From NCBI GenBank assembly GCA_038131365.1, contig JAYPPH010000003.1, positions 124,001 through 188,000 on the forward strand: 64,000 nt of DNA, given 5' to 3'. This document shows positions 62,047-64,000 of this stretch, one piece after another (position 1 is the first letter of the stretch; each line of letters starts with the position of its first letter). Source of the stretch: Marisalimonas marina. GTDB lineage: Bacteria; Pseudomonadota; Alphaproteobacteria; Puniceispirillales; Marisalimonadaceae. The position numbers and the translations under genes are program-made. Under the pieces are notes generated by a model. That model was not told the origin of the DNA, ran no database searches, and was given only the letters and a program-made list of their open reading frames with translations.

Positions 62047-62811
62047 ATGAATTATCCAAAGTTACCAAGTTTTAGGCTTGATGGTAAAAGGGCATTAGTT
62101 ACTGGCGCAGGTAGAGGCATTGGGATGGGGGCGTCCATTGCATTGGCAGAATCTGGCGCAAATGTTACTTTAGTTTCCAGAACCGAAGGAGAACTTAAAG
62201 ATTTAACAGATCATATAAATAATCAAGGTTATAAAGCTTCGTACAAAGTGTTAGATGTAAACAACGAAGATGAAGTGTCTGACTTTATAAATGATAGTGA
62301 GCCTTTTGATATTCTAATAAATAACGCTGGAACCAATAGACCAGCTAAATTAATAGACACTAATATAGAGGATTTTGATTATGTAATGTCCTTAAATGTT
62401 AGGTCAGTAATAAGTTTAACAAAATTAGTTGTTAAAAAAATGTTAGACAATAAATTGAAGGGATCCATTATTAATGTCTCTTCACAAATGGGTCATGTAG
62501 GTGGTCCTAATAGGACAACTTATTGTTCTAGTAAATTTGCAATAGAAGGTTTTACAAAATCATTGGCAATTGAATTGGGTCCTGAAGGCATAAGGGTAAA
62601 TGCTGTCTGTCCTACTTTTATTCAAACCCCTATGACCGAACCATTCCTAAAAGATGAAGATTTCAAAAAGGCAACAATTGGAATGATACCTTTAGGAAGG
62701 TTAGGTGAGGTAACTGATTTAATGGGTCCTTTTGTGTTTTTGGCATCTGAAGCATCTTCATTAATGACTGGCTCAAGCGTGCTTGTAGATGGTGGCTGGA
62801 CAGCAAGGTGA
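62047..62811 (+). CDS. Short-chain dehydrogenase/reductase
   Basis: 254-aa classical SDR. Cofactor motif TGAGRGIG at 19-26, NNAG at 92-95, catalytic Ser145/146, Tyr159 and Lys163 (YCSSK), and the C-terminal GSSVLVDGGWTAR. The frame opens with GTG at 62041; GGAG at 62038-62041 fits the ATG at 62047. Co-transcribed with the HisD-like gene. Together they could convert a secondary and a primary hydroxyl of one polyol-like intermediate. Confidence 0.92.
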   Translation: MNYPKLPSFRLDGKRALVTGAGRGIGMGASIALAESGANVTLVSRTEGELKDLTDHINNQGYKASYKVLDVNNEDEVSDFINDSEPFDILINNAGTNRPAKLIDTNIEDFDYVMSLNVRSVISLTKLVVKKMLDNKLKGSIINVSSQMGHVGGPNRTTYCSSKFAIEGFTKSLAIELGPEGIRVNAVCPTFIQTPMTEPFLKDEDFKKATIGMIPLGRLGEVTDLMGPFVFLASEASSLMTGSSVLVDGGWTAR

Positions 62812-62893
62812 TTGAAATCATTCATAATAAAATAAGCAATTACAATAACTTGTATAATTTTAATTATGTTTTGAATTAATATTTAGGTTTTTG

Positions 62894-63358
62894 ATGTCAA
62901 AAGTTGAATGTAATTTAAATGTTAACGGTTTATCAAAAAAAATTAATATATATGAGGATAAGCCACTTATTTTTGCTCTTAGGAATGATTTTGGCCTTAC
63001 TGGAACAAAATTAGGCTGTGGTCTTGAACAATGTGGAAGTTGCGCAGTTATAATTGATGGAGAAAAAAAACTTTCATGTAATTTACCCGCTGTTGATTGT
63101 CAAAATAAAGAAATAGTTACTATAGAAGGTCTGGGTACAAATACTGAATTAAATCGTGTTCAAGAAGCATTTAAAAAATTCAATGCTGCTCAATGCGGAT
63201 ATTGTACAAGTGGTATTATAATAACCATCTCTTCACTTTTGGAAAAGAAAAGCAAACCTAATACAGAAGATATTTTAAATGCATTGGATGGTCATTTATG
63301 CCGATGTGGTTCTCATTCTGTTGTTTTAAAGGCAATAGAAAGTTTAATTGAAGATTAG
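62894..63358 (+). CDS. Molybdenum hydroxylase (2Fe-2S) small subunit (second system)
   Basis: 154-aa subunit with all eight cluster ligands: Cys42, Cys47, Cys50, Cys62 and Cys101, Cys104 (QCGYCTSG), Cys136, Cys138 (LCRCGS). A TTG lies one codon before the ATG. The large subunit begins 12 bases later and there is no FAD subunit, so this is a two-subunit system of the isoquinoline oxidoreductase/nicotinate dehydrogenase kind, which passes electrons to a cytochrome. Distinct from the three-subunit system at 44322-48045. Confidence 0.92.
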   Translation: MSKVECNLNVNGLSKKINIYEDKPLIFALRNDFGLTGTKLGCGLEQCGSCAVIIDGEKKLSCNLPAVDCQNKEIVTIEGLGTNTELNRVQEAFKKFNAAQCGYCTSGIIITISSLLEKKSKPNTEDILNALDGHLCRCGSHSVVLKAIESLIED

Positions 63359-63370
63359 AGAAACGAAATA

Positions 63371-64000
63371 ATGAGCAAATTTGATAGCGGGCCAAGTATA
63401 AAATCATATAACAAGCTCCAAGATTGGTTTGATTTTAGCAAAACTGGATCTATTAGAGTTTTTTCTGGGAAAGTAGATATAGGTCAACATATTAGTTCTA
63501 CCCTAGCATTAATTGCCTCTAAAATTGTTAATATAAATTATGACCAGGTTGAAATTATTAGATTAGATACTGATTTTACGCCTAATGAAGGAATAACTGC
63601 TAGTAGTTTATCTGTAGCTAACTCAGGGTCAGCAATTAAAGCTGCCTCAATAACCCTTAAAACTAATTTTATTAATTATGCTTTAAATAAACTAAATATT
63701 AATGATGAAGACATTCAGTTTGAAAATGGCGTTATTAAGGATAAAAATTCTAATAAATCTATTTCATACTGGGATTACGCTGAAACAGATCATTATAAAA
63801 ACACAATAATTCCTGAACAATTTGATGAAAAAGTCCTAAAAAAGATTAGTTATGCGAATAATCAAAAAATTGAATTAAAAAATATAAAGGAAATAGTCAC
63901 CGGAAAGTATAAATATGTTCATGATATTGATTTTCCTAACATGTTGCATGCAAGAATAGTGAGACCCCATTCATATAATTGTGAATTAGTTAAAATAAAT
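63371..64000 (+). CDS. Molybdenum hydroxylase large subunit, IorB/NicB-like, cut by window end
   Basis: Open frame of 210 codons from ATG 63371 to the last base with no stop, so only the N-terminal part is seen. It begins with GSIRVFSGKVDIGQHISSTL and PNEGITASSLSVANSGSA, which in CoxL proteins occur in the middle (compare EQGQGTEAIMKQIA at residue 520 of the first system); the hammerhead segment KYKYVHDIDFPNMLHARIVR only follows near residue 180. This order is typical of IorB/NicB large subunits. Expected full length is about 700 aa or more. Partner of the preceding (2Fe-2S) gene. Confidence 0.88.
   Translation, partial: MSKFDSGPSIKSYNKLQDWFDFSKTGSIRVFSGKVDIGQHISSTLALIASKIVNINYDQVEIIRLDTDFTPNEGITASSLSVANSGSAIKAASITLKTNFINYALNKLNINDEDIQFENGVIKDKNSNKSISYWDYAETDHYKNTIIPEQFDEKVLKKISYANNQKIELKNIKEIVTGKYKYVHDIDFPNMLHARIVRPHSYNCELVKIN

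Noticed and set aside
1..64000. CRISPR arrays, insertion sequences, phage genes, tRNA or rRNA genes
   Set aside because: No regularly spaced repeats, transposase or integrase frames, or recognisable RNA gene sequence was seen by eye; a dedicated search could still find a tRNA.

Overview
The window is AT-rich, densely packed bacterial DNA. The gene content includes TAXI- and DctP-type TRAP transporters, a phoR-pit-pstSCAB-phoU-phoB locus, a ROSE-like heat-shock leader, CoxMSL-type molybdenum hydroxylases and a PuuD-like membrane protein. Short intergenic gaps, frequent TTG starts and convergent genes whose stop codons overlap by 4-8 bases suggest a streamlined, low-GC marine alphaproteobacterium, for example of the AEGEAN-169/HIMB59 or a low-GC Rhodospirillales type. 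That placement is inference from gene content; no rRNA or tRNA gene was seen. No gene-free stretch exceeds about 175 bases.

Layout. 0.1-4.1 kb: a zinc-less sirtuin, then a minus-strand group of Baeyer-Villiger monooxygenase (frameshifted), mandelate-racemase-like enzyme and PaaI-type thioesterase. 4.1-10.7 kb: a small heat-shock gene behind an RNA thermometer, two small proteins, a TAXI TRAP transporter (permease frameshifted), a PPOX-fold protein, and an MFS transporter with an SMP-30-like lactonase. 10.7-13.3 kb: a tightly coupled PrpD/cupin/TIM-barrel operon. 13.4-20.4 kb: a polyamine-type ABC importer with PuuE-like hydrolase, amidase and TenA. 20.5-31 kb: mixed metabolism (PuuD-like protein, D-aminoacylase, GNAT, MmsA, CMD protein, amidase, intradiol dioxygenase, Fe-SOD, quinone reductase, GST, Gfo/Idh/MocA). 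31-42 kb: an arsenate-detoxification pair (ArsJ plus dedicated GAPDH) divergent from the phosphate locus, which carries clear Pho boxes. 42-44 kb: a decayed YdcF-family gene, a second PuuE-like protein and an OsmC protein.

44.3-64 kb is one long catabolic island. It holds a three-subunit molybdenum hydroxylase, OsmC protein, dihydroxypyridine-hydroxylase-like FAD monooxygenase, two metal-dependent cyclase-family hydrolases, VOC protein, PcaD-like alpha/beta hydrolase (frameshifted), luciferase-like monooxygenase, 3-hydroxyisobutyrate-dehydrogenase-like enzyme, cupin, YciI-like protein, DctPQM TRAP transporter, LysR regulator, flavin reductase, HisD-like dehydrogenase, SDR, and the start of a second, IorB-type molybdenum hydroxylase cut by the window end. 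The enzyme logic (ring hydroxylation, flavin-dependent oxygenation, amide or lactone hydrolysis, alcohol oxidation) fits uptake and degradation of an unidentified aromatic or N-heterocyclic acid. This is the best candidate for an undescribed system.

Five genes (BVMO, TAXI permease, arsJ, YdcF-family, alpha/beta hydrolase) are broken by single-base shifts, mostly at homopolymers. Either the assembly contains indel errors or these are young pseudogenes; the sequence alone cannot decide.
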